A DNA stretch of 64,000 nt from assembly GCA_903908605.1 (NCBI GenBank), contig CAIVSQ010000436.1, forward strand, positions 1-64,000, given 5' to 3'. The DNA is from an uncultured Anaerolineae bacterium. GTDB lineage: Bacteria > Chloroflexota > Anaerolineae > Anaerolineales > Villigracilaceae. The position numbers and the translations under genes are program-made. The notes below the pieces were generated by a model. That model was not told the DNA's origin and ran no database searches. It saw nothing but the letters and a program-made list of their open reading frames with translations. The first letter of the stretch is position 1. Each line of letters starts with the position of its first letter. Below, piece by piece: positions 48,186 to 58,305 of this stretch.

Positions 48186-49415
48186 ATGGCTCAAATTGAT
48201 GAAGTAAATCTCGCTGGAATGTCTCATCTCGTCTCGGAGCGCGCTCTGCGAGGCGAGACGATGCTGTTAAATATGGGTCCTCAGCACCCTTCCACCCACG
48301 GCGTGCTGCGCCTGCTGCTGGAGCTGGATGGCGAAACCGTGCTGAATGCGATCCCAGACATCGGCTTTTTACACACCGGTGTTGAGAAAAACATGGAAGC
48401 CAAGACCTACCAGAAAGCCGAGGTAATGACCGACCGCCTGGATTATATGAACACGGTCGGCAACAACCTGGCCTACTGCCTGGCAGTGGAAAAACTGATT
48501 GGGCTGGACGTACCCGTCCGCGCTCAGGCCCTGCGCGTCATCCTGGCTGAACTCAAACGCATTTCCTCGCACCTGGTCTGGTTGGGCACCTCTGCCCTCG
48601 ACCTGGCGGCCATGTCTGATTTCATGTACGCCTTCCGCGAACGTGAAATGATCCTCGATATTCTCGAAATGGTTTCCGGGCAGCGCATGATGACCACCTA
48701 CATCCGCCCAGGCGGTGTCTGGCGCGATGTGCCGGTGGAATTCGAAGCCGCCGTGCGCAACCTGCTCAAGATCATGCCGAAACGCATCGATGAATATGAA
48801 TCTTTGCTCACCAAGAACCCGCTGTTTATTGACCGCACTGCCGGCATCGGCATTATTTCGGCCAAAGACGCGGTGAACTGGGGTCTGACAGGCGCTTCAC
48901 TGCGCGGCTCGGGCGTCAATTATGACGTGCGAAAATTCGCCCCCTATTCCGGGTACGAACAATATGATTTCGAAGTACCGCTCGGAACCGATGGCGATGT
49001 GCGCGCACGTTACGTTGTGCGCATGGCCGAGATGCGCCAGTCCATTCGCATCATCAACCAGGCCCTCGATAAACTTCCGATCGGCCCTGTCCGCTCAAAC
49101 AACTATAAATTCGTGCCCCCGCCCCGGTCTGAGATCGGCACAAGCATGGAAGCCCTGATCCACCACTTCAAACTATGGACCGAAGGTTTCCAGGCCCCCA
49201 AGGGTTCCGTTTACTCGGCAGTCGAATCCCCGCGCGGCGAACTGGGCGTTTACCTTGAAAGCGATGGTGGCCCCAAGCCCATGCGCGTCCACTTCCGAAC
49301 CCCTTCATTTGACAACCTGCAAGTGCTGCCGGTTCTCGCCAAGGGCTTCCTGGTGGCGGATCTAGTGGCTATCATTGGTTCCGTTGACATTGTGCTGGGA
49401 GATATTGACAGATGA
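48186..49415 (+). CDS. nuoD: NADH-quinone oxidoreductase subunit D
   Basis: NMGPQHPSTHGVLRLLLELDGE; GFLHTGVEKNMEAKTYQKA; VVAIIGSVDIVLGDIDR-type C-terminus. Confidence 0.97.
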   Translation: MAQIDEVNLAGMSHLVSERALRGETMLLNMGPQHPSTHGVLRLLLELDGETVLNAIPDIGFLHTGVEKNMEAKTYQKAEVMTDRLDYMNTVGNNLAYCLAVEKLIGLDVPVRAQALRVILAELKRISSHLVWLGTSALDLAAMSDFMYAFREREMILDILEMVSGQRMMTTYIRPGGVWRDVPVEFEAAVRNLLKIMPKRIDEYESLLTKNPLFIDRTAGIGIISAKDAVNWGLTGASLRGSGVNYDVRKFAPYSGYEQYDFEVPLGTDGDVRARYVVRMAEMRQSIRIINQALDKLPIGPVRSNNYKFVPPPRSEIGTSMEALIHHFKLWTEGFQAPKGSVYSAVESPRGELGVYLESDGGPKPMRVHFRTPSFDNLQVLPVLAKGFLVADLVAIIGSVDIVLGDIDR

Positions 49416-49915
49416 GTCTCGCCGAAAAATATTCCGAAGAAGTAAAGGCCATATTCACCAAGTATCCCGTCAAGCGCTCGGCAGTCATGCCCATGTTATA
49501 CCTGGCCCAGCGCGAGAACGGCTTCATCACCAAGGAAGGCATGGCCGAAATCGCCACCATGCTGGAACTGGATGTGACCGAAGTGGCTTCGATTGTAGGT
49601 TTCTACACCCTCTACCACGATGAAAAAGCCGGCAAATACCGCATGCAAGTCTGCAATGACCTGCCTTGCGCGCTGCGCGGTGCTGACAAGTTCCTTGATG
49701 CACTCTGCCAGAACCTGGGCGTCAAGGTTGGCGAAACCACGCCCGATGGCCTGGTGACGGTAGAAGCCGTGATGTGCCTGGCAGCCTGCGATAAAGCCCC
49801 CATGTTCCAACTGCAAGAAGGCGACAAAGTCACCTACCACGAGAACATGACCGTGGACCGCAGCATGGAACTGATCGCGGCACTCAAAGCCGGTTCATTT
49901 GGCCAGGAGCGATAA
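49412..49915 (+). CDS. nuoE: NADH-quinone oxidoreductase subunit E
   Basis: KRSAVMPMLYLAQRENGFIT; VCNDLPCALRGADKFLDAL; VMCLAACDKAPMFQL. Confidence 0.95.
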   Translation: MSLAEKYSEEVKAIFTKYPVKRSAVMPMLYLAQRENGFITKEGMAEIATMLELDVTEVASIVGFYTLYHDEKAGKYRMQVCNDLPCALRGADKFLDALCQNLGVKVGETTPDGLVTVEAVMCLAACDKAPMFQLQEGDKVTYHENMTVDRSMELIAALKAGSFGQER

Positions 49916-49917
49916 TA

Positions 49918-51192
49918 ATGACACATTTCATATTACGCCACCGCGATATCCCCGATATCAAGAAACTTGATGTTTACAAGCAGAACGGCGGTTTCGAGAG
50001 CCTCAAAAAGGTAATCACCTCGATGCAGCCCCAGCAGGTGGTCCAGGAAGTTAAAGATTCCGGTCTGCGCGGCCGCGGCGGCGCAGGTTTTCCAACCGGT
50101 GTCAAGTGGTCCTTCCTGCCCAACAACATTTGGCCGCACTACGTCGTCTGTAATGCGGACGAATCCGAGCCAGGCACCTTTAAAGACCGCGAAATCATGG
50201 AAAGCAATCCTTTCCAATTTCTCGAAGGTGTCGCCATCGCCTGCTATGCCGTTGGCGCCAACGAAGGGTATGTCTACCTGCGCGGCGAGTTCCAACAGGT
50301 GCAGCTCTTCCTCGATCAGTGCATCCTCGAGATGGAAAAAGCTGGTGTGCTGGGCGATAACCTCTTCGGCAGCAGCTACTCACTGCGCCTCAAGACCCAC
50401 CTGGGCGCAGGCGCTTACATCTGCGGTGAAGAAACCGCCCTGCTCGAATCAATTGAAGGCAAGCGTGGTCAGCCACGCGTGCGCCCGCCATTTCCGGCTG
50501 TGGTTGGCCTGTACAGCAAACCAACCGTCATCAACAATGTCGAGACTCTCACCAACCTGCCCATGATCATGGAAAAAGGCGCCGGCTGGTACAAGAGCCT
50601 GGGCACCGAGAAAAGCGCTGGAGTGAAGATATTCTCGCTCTCGGGCAATGTCAACAAGCCAGGCAACTATGAGCTGCCGCTCGGCACCACCTTCCGTGAG
50701 CTGATCTACACAGTCGGCGGCGGCATCAGCGATGGGCACAAGTTGCGCGCCATCATGCCCGCCGGCGCGTCCTCCTCCATCATCCGCGTCGATGATAGCT
50801 GCTTTGACAAAGTCATGGACACCAAGATGGACTACGAAAACGTGCAGAGCGTCGGCTCGTTGTTGGGCTCTGCTTCGGTGATCGTGATTGATGACACCCA
50901 CACCATGGATTGGGTAATTAACAAGACCGTCCACTTCTTCAAGCATGAATCCTGCGGCAAATGCACCCCCTGCCGCGATGGAAATTACTGGATGCTGCAC
51001 ATCGTCGAACGCATCCACGCCGGCCATGGCACCAATGCCGATCTGTTGCTGCTCAAGAACGTGGCTACACAAGTAAATGGAAAATGCCTGTGCGCCCTGG
51101 GCGACTTCTCTACAATGGCCGTTACATCGGCCCTTGAGCGTTTCCCCGAAGATTTCGTAGTAGCCCCAGACGCAACCCAGGTGAAGGCATAA
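49918..51192 (+). CDS. nuoF: NADH-quinone oxidoreductase subunit F
   Basis: GLRGRGGAGFPTGVKWSF; CNADESEPGTFKDREIME; ESCGKCTPCRDG. Confidence 0.97.
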   Translation: MTHFILRHRDIPDIKKLDVYKQNGGFESLKKVITSMQPQQVVQEVKDSGLRGRGGAGFPTGVKWSFLPNNIWPHYVVCNADESEPGTFKDREIMESNPFQFLEGVAIACYAVGANEGYVYLRGEFQQVQLFLDQCILEMEKAGVLGDNLFGSSYSLRLKTHLGAGAYICGEETALLESIEGKRGQPRVRPPFPAVVGLYSKPTVINNVETLTNLPMIMEKGAGWYKSLGTEKSAGVKIFSLSGNVNKPGNYELPLGTTFRELIYTVGGGISDGHKLRAIMPAGASSSIIRVDDSCFDKVMDTKMDYENVQSVGSLLGSASVIVIDDTHTMDWVINKTVHFFKHESCGKCTPCRDGNYWMLHIVERIHAGHGTNADLLLLKNVATQVNGKCLCALGDFSTMAVTSALERFPEDFVVAPDATQVKA

Positions 51193-51196
51193 CGCT

Positions 51197-53635
51197 ATGG
51201 CAAAAACAGTTACCCTCACCATTGATAATATAAAAGTTTCTGTGCCCGAAGGCACCCTGGTGGTCGATGCCGCCAAGAAAGTCGGCATTGATATCCCGGT
51301 CTTCTGCTACCACCCCAAGATGGAACCGGTTGGCATGTGCCGCCAGTGCCTGGTGGAAATCGGACGCCCGATGATTGACCGGACCACCGGTCAGCCCATG
51401 CTTGAAGCCGATGGCTCACCCAAAATGCAGTTCATGCCCAAGCTCGAGACAGCCTGCACCAACCCCGTCTCTGAGGGCATGACCGTGCTGACTCAAACCA
51501 GCAAGGCCCAGGCCGGTCAGAAGGAAATCCTCGAACTTCTGCTCACCAACCACCCGCTCGATTGCCCCATCTGCGACAAAGGCGGCGAGTGCCCACTGCA
51601 AAACCTGACCATGGAGCACGGATCCGACAAGAGCCGCTTCATCTTTGATGAAAAACAGCGCCAGAACAAGCATGTTGCCCTCGGCGACCTGATCTTCCTG
51701 GACCGCGAGCGCTGCATCCAATGCGCACGCTGCATCCGCTTCCAGGATAAAATCGCCGGCGAGCCGGTGCTGAGCTTCTATAACCGCGGCCGCTCAACCG
51801 ATATCGTCACCTTCTCGGACCCCGGTTTTGACTCGGTCTTCTCGGGTAACACCACCGACATCTGCCCGGTAGGCGCATTAACCACCGCCGATTTCCGCTT
51901 TGGTGCCCGCCCCTGGGAAATGAAGAACGCCGCCTCGGTCTGCAACCAGTGCTCCGTTGGTTGTAACCTGACCTACAACGTTCGCCGCGAAGTCAAGTCC
52001 GGCGGCGGGTACGTCATCAAGCGCGCCCTGCCCCGCCAAAACGAACAGGTCAACGAGATATGGTTGTGCGATAAGGGCCGTTTTGCAAGCCACCATTATG
52101 CCGAATCGGGCGCACGCCTGGCCCAGGACGCAAAAGAGCTGGAAAGCTCCATCAGCCGCGCCGCCGAAAAACTGGCCGCAGCCAAATCCGATGCCGTCAT
52201 CCTGGCCGGCGGGCGTCTTTCCAACGAAGACCTCTTCAACCTCAAACAGCTTGCCTCTGGCCTGGGCGCACAGTTACACCTCTACTCTCACATGGGTGGT
52301 GGCGATCAGACGACCGCCTTTGGGCTGAGCGCTGGCTCCAACCTCGGCGACCTGGGCAAGGGCGATACCATCCTAGTGGTTGCCTCTGACCTCTACAACG
52401 AAGCCCCCATCTGGCACCTGCGCGTCAAGGCAGCCGCCCAACGCGGCGCCAACCTGATCCTCGCCACTGCGCGGGCCACCAAGCTGGATGAATTTGCCAG
52501 CCTGGTCGTGCGTTATGCCTATGGCGATGAAGTCCAGGCTGTCAATAACCTGGCCACCAACGAAAAGACCGCCGCCGCGCTCAATGAAGCCGCCAACCTG
52601 GTGATCTTCTACGGCTCGGATGGGCTGGGCTTGCAGGGCAGCGCCGATCTGGCCGCCGCCTGCGCCGGTCTGCTCAAGACACACACTGGCAAGCCCAACA
52701 ACGGCCTGGTGGGTGTCTGGTCAAGCTCCAACACCCAGGGCGCTTGGGAACTGGGCATTACCCCCGCCACCGATCTGGCGGGTGCCCTGGCAGGCAAAAC
52801 CGTCTACGTGGTGGCTGCTGACCCGGCCGGGGATGATCCCAGCCTGGCCGAAGCCCTCAAATCTGCCAAAACAGTCATCGCCCAGGACGTGCTTTCCACC
52901 GAAACCACCCGGCTGGCCGAAGTTGTGCTGCCCGCCGCCGCGCACGTCGAACGCGAAGGTTCCTACACCTCCGCCGAGCGACGCGTTCAGCGCTTCTACC
53001 CGGCCATCCCCGCCAAACCGGGCACCCGGGCCGATTTCAGCCTGGTGGCTGAAATTGCCAGAAAATGCGGTCTCGAGCTGGAAGGTCGTTCAGCCCTGCT
53101 GGTGATGAACAAGATTGCAGCAGCCGAAAAAGTCTTCGGCGGCATCAGCTACAACAGCCTGGCCGAAACCATCCGCCAGTGGCCGGATATTGGCCGTGGT
53201 GACCTGTATTACGGCGGCACTTCCTACGATAACACCCAGGGCCTTGGCAATCACCTGACTCTGGCCAGTGCCGCACCCACGGCCGCCCCGGCCGCGAAGA
53301 GTGTGCGCCCGGCCGAAGGCACCCTGGTGGCTGTTCCCGTGACAAAACTTTACGACCAGGGCACCACCCTGGCCGCCGCCGCGCTCCTCAAGAGCCACAC
53401 CGGCGACGCGAGCGTGGTGCTCCACCCGGCAACTGCCGCCAAATTTGGTCTGGGCAGCGGCGGGCTGGCAAGCATCAAGCTCAACGGTGTGGAAGCCCAG
53501 GTGAAAGTACGCCTGGATGCCTCCCTCTCCGCGGGCGTTGTGCTGGTATACCGCAGTTTTGGCATCCCCATCCCCGAGCCGACCACAGTGGAGCTCCAGG
53601 CGAGCAATACAATATCGGCCGCTGAGAAGGCCTGA
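51197..53635 (+). CDS. nuoG: NADH-quinone oxidoreductase subunit G
   Basis: FCYHPKMEPVGMCRQCLVEI; DCPICDKGGECPLQNLTMEHG; RCIQCARCIRF. Confidence 0.96.
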   Translation: MAKTVTLTIDNIKVSVPEGTLVVDAAKKVGIDIPVFCYHPKMEPVGMCRQCLVEIGRPMIDRTTGQPMLEADGSPKMQFMPKLETACTNPVSEGMTVLTQTSKAQAGQKEILELLLTNHPLDCPICDKGGECPLQNLTMEHGSDKSRFIFDEKQRQNKHVALGDLIFLDRERCIQCARCIRFQDKIAGEPVLSFYNRGRSTDIVTFSDPGFDSVFSGNTTDICPVGALTTADFRFGARPWEMKNAASVCNQCSVGCNLTYNVRREVKSGGGYVIKRALPRQNEQVNEIWLCDKGRFASHHYAESGARLAQDAKELESSISRAAEKLAAAKSDAVILAGGRLSNEDLFNLKQLASGLGAQLHLYSHMGGGDQTTAFGLSAGSNLGDLGKGDTILVVASDLYNEAPIWHLRVKAAAQRGANLILATARATKLDEFASLVVRYAYGDEVQAVNNLATNEKTAAALNEAANLVIFYGSDGLGLQGSADLAAACAGLLKTHTGKPNNGLVGVWSSSNTQGAWELGITPATDLAGALAGKTVYVVAADPAGDDPSLAEALKSAKTVIAQDVLSTETTRLAEVVLPAAAHVEREGSYTSAERRVQRFYPAIPAKPGTRADFSLVAEIARKCGLELEGRSALLVMNKIAAAEKVFGGISYNSLAETIRQWPDIGRGDLYYGGTSYDNTQGLGNHLTLASAAPTAAPAAKSVRPAEGTLVAVPVTKLYDQGTTLAAAALLKSHTGDASVVLHPATAAKFGLGSGGLASIKLNGVEAQVKVRLDASLSAGVVLVYRSFGIPIPEPTTVELQASNTISAAEKA

Positions 53636-53646
53636 GGAGGTAATAA

Positions 53647-54786
53647 ATGGATTGGGCTTTAATCCTTGAATGGGTGATCAAATCGTTCATCCTGGTGATG
53701 GTGCTGCTGACAGGCTTCGCCTATCTGACATGGTATGAGCGCAAAGCGCTTTCACGCATGCAGGTTCGCTATGGACCCAACCGCGCCGGTAAATTTGGCT
53801 TACTGCAGCCCGTAGCGGACGCAGTAAAACTGATCTTCAAAGAAGAACTCATCCCCGACCAGGCCGAGAAGGTGTTGTTTATCCTCGCACCGATCATCAC
53901 AGTCGTGCCAGCGGTGGTCATCACTGCCACCGTACCTTGGGGACCCAGCTTTGTGGCCTTTGGACACACCATTAACCTCTACATTGCCAACACCGATGTA
54001 GGCATCCTGTACGTGACCGCCATCGCCTCCATTGCCGTGTATGGCATCGTACTGGCGGGCTGGTCGAGCAACAACAAGTACGCCATGTTGGGCGGCTTAC
54101 GCTCCACCGCGCAGATGGTCAGCTACGAACTCGCCCTGGGCCTGTCCTTCACCGCTGTCATCTTGCTGGCTGGCACCATGAACATGATGGGTATTGTCGA
54201 AGCGCAAAAGAATGTCTGGTTCGCCGTATTACAGCCCACCGGCGCGGTCATCTTCCTGATTGCCACCCTGGCTGAGTTGAACCGCGCCCCCTTTGACATG
54301 CCCGAAGCCGAACAGGAACTGACCGCCGGCTACCACGTCGAATACTCTGGCATGAAATTCGCCCTGTTCTTCATGGCCGAATACACCAAGATGATCGCCA
54401 TTTCGGCCATCTCTGCCACCATTTTCTTCGGTGGTTACCGTGAATTCTGGTTCCTGACCAACATCGCGCCCTTCCTGAGCGTCGATAATGTGCCGCTGCT
54501 TGGCCCGGTGTACATGTTCCTAAAAATCATCGTGCTGCTCTTCGGCATGATCTGGGCACGAGCCACCCTGCCCCGCATCCGTTACGACCGCCTGATGGCC
54601 TTCGGTTGGAAAGCCATGCTGCCGCTCTCGCTGGCAGTGGTGATGGTTTCAGCCTTCGGCATTGCCCTGACTCAAATTAACCCTCTCTTCAAATGGTTCA
54701 CCCCGGTCGTATCTGTCCTGATTGGCTTCCTGACCATTGGTATCGTTGATAACGCTTTACGGAGGAAAGTCCATGCGACTCGTTGA
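53647..54786 (+). CDS. nuoH: NADH-quinone oxidoreductase subunit H
   Basis: YERKALSRMQVRYGPNRAGKFGLLQPVADAVKLIFKEE; LAELNRAPFDMPEAEQELTAGYHVEYSGMKFALFFMAEY. Confidence 0.97.
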   Translation: MDWALILEWVIKSFILVMVLLTGFAYLTWYERKALSRMQVRYGPNRAGKFGLLQPVADAVKLIFKEELIPDQAEKVLFILAPIITVVPAVVITATVPWGPSFVAFGHTINLYIANTDVGILYVTAIASIAVYGIVLAGWSSNNKYAMLGGLRSTAQMVSYELALGLSFTAVILLAGTMNMMGIVEAQKNVWFAVLQPTGAVIFLIATLAELNRAPFDMPEAEQELTAGYHVEYSGMKFALFFMAEYTKMIAISAISATIFFGGYREFWFLTNIAPFLSVDNVPLLGPVYMFLKIIVLLFGMIWARATLPRIRYDRLMAFGWKAMLPLSLAVVMVSAFGIALTQINPLFKWFTPVVSVLIGFLTIGIVDNALRRKVHATR

Positions 54787-55291
54787 ACCTTTCCTTGAAA
54801 TGATCGGTGGCATGAAAACCACCCTCATGATGATGTTTGAAAAACCGGTTACCGTCCAGTACCCGGAGGAAAAACGCCAGGTATCAAAACGCTACCGCGG
54901 ACGCCACGAGCTGAAGCGCTACGATAACGGCCTGGAAAAATGCATCGGTTGCGCCCTGTGCGCCGCCGCATGCCCTGCGGACGCCATCTTTGTTGAATCT
55001 TCAGAAAATACAGACGAAAAGCGTTTCTCGCCCGGTGAGCGCTATGCCAGCACCTACGAAATCAACATGCTGCGCTGCATTTATTGTGGTTTTTGTGAAG
55101 ACGCCTGCCCAACTGAGGCGGTTGTGCTTGGTGACAACTACGAACTGACCTTCACCGACCGGCGTGACGCCATCTACACCAAAGATATGCTGATCGTTCC
55201 CGTACCGCAGGGCGGAGCACCCACCCCGCAGGTAACCGAACCAGGGTTGTTCAACCGCTCTGTGCCGGAAATGAATGATCCGCAAGATTAA
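54773..55291 (+). CDS. nuoI: NADH-quinone oxidoreductase subunit I
   Basis: Two 4Fe4S motifs CIGCALCAAACP and CIYCGFCEDACP; overlaps nuoH end. Confidence 0.95.
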   Translation: MRLVEPFLEMIGGMKTTLMMMFEKPVTVQYPEEKRQVSKRYRGRHELKRYDNGLEKCIGCALCAAACPADAIFVESSENTDEKRFSPGERYASTYEINMLRCIYCGFCEDACPTEAVVLGDNYELTFTDRRDAIYTKDMLIVPVPQGGAPTPQVTEPGLFNRSVPEMNDPQD

Positions 55292-55311
55292 CGAGAACAC
55301 AAAGGTGACCA

Positions 55312-55884
55312 ATGTCCGGTGAATTAATCCTGTTTCTCATACTTGCCCTGACTGCCATCGCATCGGCAGCCGGTATGCTTATCAGCCGCAACGCGGTTTA
55401 TTCGGCTCTCTACCTGGTGCTAAACTTCGGGACCGTCGCGATCTTCTACCTGCTGCTGGGCTCGCCCTTCATTGCCCTCTCGCAGGTCACGGTCTACGGG
55501 GGCGCCATCATGGTACTCTTCCTCTTCGTGATCATGCTGCTCGGCAGCGAGCCGATCCTGGCGGAAATCAGTTGGAAGAAAATCCTGCCTGCCATCGTAC
55601 TCGGCCTGGGCCTGGTGGCAGAGGCACTCTATCTCGTCATTCAAAAAGTTTCCGCGGCCAGTTTACAAGTCGCCACCAGCACAGCTGAGGCAAATCCTTC
55701 TCCCCTGGCCAGGCACTTGTTCACCGTCTACTTGCTACCCTTTGAAATCACATCCATCCTGCTGCTGGTTGCGATGGTGGGCGCAATCATCCTAACCAAG
55801 CAGCCCCGGGTGAAAATTCCGGGCGCTAACGGCTCCAATAACATTAGCGAGCCCCAAGCGGAAAAGAAAGGAGCGCAGGGATAA
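55312..55884 (+). CDS. nuoJ: NADH-quinone oxidoreductase subunit J
   Basis: [52 protein letters not shown]. Confidence 0.95.
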   Translation: MSGELILFLILALTAIASAAGMLISRNAVYSALYLVLNFGTVAIFYLLLGSPFIALSQVTVYGGAIMVLFLFVIMLLGSEPILAEISWKKILPAIVLGLGLVAEALYLVIQKVSAASLQVATSTAEANPSPLARHLFTVYLLPFEITSILLLVAMVGAIILTKQPRVKIPGANGSNNISEPQAEKKGAQG

Positions 55885-55886
55885 CT

Positions 55887-56207
55887 ATGATCCCAGTCAA
55901 TTATTACCTCGCACTTTCCGCCATACTGTTCTCCATGGGCGCGATGGGAGTTCTCATCCGCCGCAATTCACTGGTGATTTTCATGTCTGTTGAATTGATG
56001 CTGAACGCGGCCAACCTGACCTTTGTTACCTTCGCCCGCATGTACTCCACGCTAAACGGAACCTCGGTCTTCAACGGCCAGATCTTCGTTTTCTTCGTGA
56101 TGACCGTAGCGGCAGCCGAAGTGGCAGTGGGTCTGGCCTTGATCGTGGCCATCTTCCGCACCCGGCAAAGCATCGATGTCGACCAGTTGAACAGCATGAA
56201 GGGATAA
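55887..56207 (+). CDS. nuoK: NADH-quinone oxidoreductase subunit K
   Basis: [47 protein letters not shown]. Confidence 0.96.
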   Translation: MIPVNYYLALSAILFSMGAMGVLIRRNSLVIFMSVELMLNAANLTFVTFARMYSTLNGTSVFNGQIFVFFVMTVAAAEVAVGLALIVAIFRTRQSIDVDQLNSMKG

Positions 56208-56214
56208 GAAATAT

Positions 56215-58287
56215 ATGCAAACAACTCCTGAACTGTTGTTTAAGCTGGTCCCCCTGATCGTCTTTTTACCGGTCTGTGGTGTCTTGATCAACCTGATCAT
56301 CGGCCCCCGGCTGAGTGAAAAGGGTATTGGTATCGTGGCTGCTTCTGCTTCTGGCCTGGCCTTCGTGGTTGCCCTGCTGCAGGTATATGCCCTCACGCTG
56401 CACCCCGAAGGCGCGGATGCTCCTTTCCTGCCCTGGATCCACATTGGCACGCTGGTCATCGACTGGACTTTCCGTGTAGATACCCTCTCTGCGACGATGA
56501 TGATGGTCGTCTCAGGTGTCGGCACGCTCATCCACATTTACGCCATCGGCTACATGCACGAAGATGTACGCTTCAAGAACGATGTCGGGCGCTATCGTCG
56601 CTTCTTCGTCTTTCTGAACCTCTTCATCGCCATGATGATGATCCTGGTCAGTGGCAACTCATACATGATGCTGTTCGTCGGCTGGGAAGGCGTGGGTTTA
56701 TGCTCCTTCCTCCTGATCGGCTTCTGGTATGACATGGATACGCTCGGACGCCCGTCCTTCGCCAATTCCAATGCCGCCAAAAAAGCCTTTATAACCAACC
56801 GAGTCGGCGATTTCGGCTTCCTGCTGGCTGTTTTCACCATGTTTTGGAACTTTGGCTCCACCAATTTCGCCGAAGTCTTAAAAGCCGCCCAAACCGCTGA
56901 ACCATCGGTCATCCTGGCGATCTCCGTCTTCATGCTAATCGGCGTCGCCGGCAAATCCGCCCAGATCCCACTCTTCATCTGGCTCCCGGATGCCATGGCC
57001 GGCCCCACCCCGGTTTCCGCCCTGATCCATGCGGCCACCATGGTTACCGCTGGTGTGTACCTGGTGACCCGCTCGGCCCCCATCTTCACCCTCAACCATG
57101 ATGCCCAATACATCGTCGCCACGCTTGGCGCAGTGACGGCCCTCTTCGCCGCCACCATCGCCGTTGGCCAATACGATATCAAGAAAGTACTGGCCTATTC
57201 CACCATCAGCCAGTTGGGCTTCATGGTGGCAGCCGTTGGCATGGGCGCATTCGCAGCCGGCATGTTCCACCTGATTACCCACGCCTTCTTCAAGGCACTC
57301 CTGTTCCTCTCGGCCGGTTCGGTCATCCTCGGCATGGAACGCGGTCACCATCACCTGGCCCATGGGCATCACGACAGCCATGGCGGCCATGAAGAGGTCT
57401 TTGACCCCGGTGACATGCGCAACATGGGCGGCCTGCGCAAGCAGATGCCGGTCACCTTCTGGCTCTACATGATTGGCACCGTCGCCTTGGCCGGCCTGTT
57501 CCCCTTCGCCGGTTTCTGGTCCAAAGACGAAATTCTGGCCGATGCCTTCCTGGAATTCAAGCATGTCTACATTCTGCTGACCATCGCCGCCTTCCTGACT
57601 GCCTTCTACATGGGGCGACAGGTTTGGATGGTCTTCTTTGGCAAGCCCCGCCACGAAGTGGCCAAGCACGCCGAGGAAAGCCCATTGATCATGACCGCCC
57701 CGCTGATGGTTCTGGCAGCGCTCTCGGTCTTCGGTGGCATGCTTAACCTGCCCGGTGTCCATACCCTGACTGCCTGGTTGGAACACACCATCAATATTCA
57801 TCCTGGTGAGTTCAACATGACCGTGGCGCTCAGCTCAACCGTGATAGCCCTGGTAGCAATCTTCCTCTCCTGGTGGCTCTACATGCGCAAACCTCTCGAA
57901 GCCGGTCAGCCCGACCCGCTCAAGAAAATGCTTGGGCCGCTCTTTACCGGGATGGAAAACAAGTGGTTTGTCGATGAAGCCTACAAGTTCGTGTTTATCG
58001 ACCGCTACGTGGATCTGGCCCGCTTCCTGGCCCAAACTGTTGACTGGGATTTCTGGCACGAATGGTTCCACAATTCCGTCATTGCCAAGGGTTTCGTCGG
58101 TCTTACCCGCTTCCTGGCTGATCCGGTCGATCTAGGTGTTGTTGATAAAGCGTCCAAGGTTTTGGCGGACGCTGTGCAAGCTTCGGCGAATTCTCTGCGC
58201 AAAATCCAGAACGGTTTTGTGCGAAGTTATGCCCTGTCGGTATTGCTGGGCGTGGTGGCCATCCTCGGCTACCTACTCTTAAAATAA
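56215..58287 (+). CDS. nuoL: NADH-quinone oxidoreductase subunit L
   Basis: MLFVGWEGVGLCSFLLIGFWY; QIPLFIWLPDAMAGPTPVSALIHAATMVTAGVYLV; contains a His-rich loop. Confidence 0.96.
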   Translation: MQTTPELLFKLVPLIVFLPVCGVLINLIIGPRLSEKGIGIVAASASGLAFVVALLQVYALTLHPEGADAPFLPWIHIGTLVIDWTFRVDTLSATMMMVVSGVGTLIHIYAIGYMHEDVRFKNDVGRYRRFFVFLNLFIAMMMILVSGNSYMMLFVGWEGVGLCSFLLIGFWYDMDTLGRPSFANSNAAKKAFITNRVGDFGFLLAVFTMFWNFGSTNFAEVLKAAQTAEPSVILAISVFMLIGVAGKSAQIPLFIWLPDAMAGPTPVSALIHAATMVTAGVYLVTRSAPIFTLNHDAQYIVATLGAVTALFAATIAVGQYDIKKVLAYSTISQLGFMVAAVGMGAFAAGMFHLITHAFFKALLFLSAGSVILGMERGHHHLAHGHHDSHGGHEEVFDPGDMRNMGGLRKQMPVTFWLYMIGTVALAGLFPFAGFWSKDEILADAFLEFKHVYILLTIAAFLTAFYMGRQVWMVFFGKPRHEVAKHAEESPLIMTAPLMVLAALSVFGGMLNLPGVHTLTAWLEHTINIHPGEFNMTVALSSTVIALVAIFLSWWLYMRKPLEAGQPDPLKKMLGPLFTGMENKWFVDEAYKFVFIDRYVDLARFLAQTVDWDFWHEWFHNSVIAKGFVGLTRFLADPVDLGVVDKASKVLADAVQASANSLRKIQNGFVRSYALSVLLGVVAILGYLLLK

Positions 58288-58305
58288 AGGCTGAGAGGAC
58301 GAATT

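Noticed and set aside
56935-57801. 288-aa minus-strand ORF opposite nuoL
   Set aside because: Antisense shadow of a highly conserved gene; composition matches reverse-complement codon bias.
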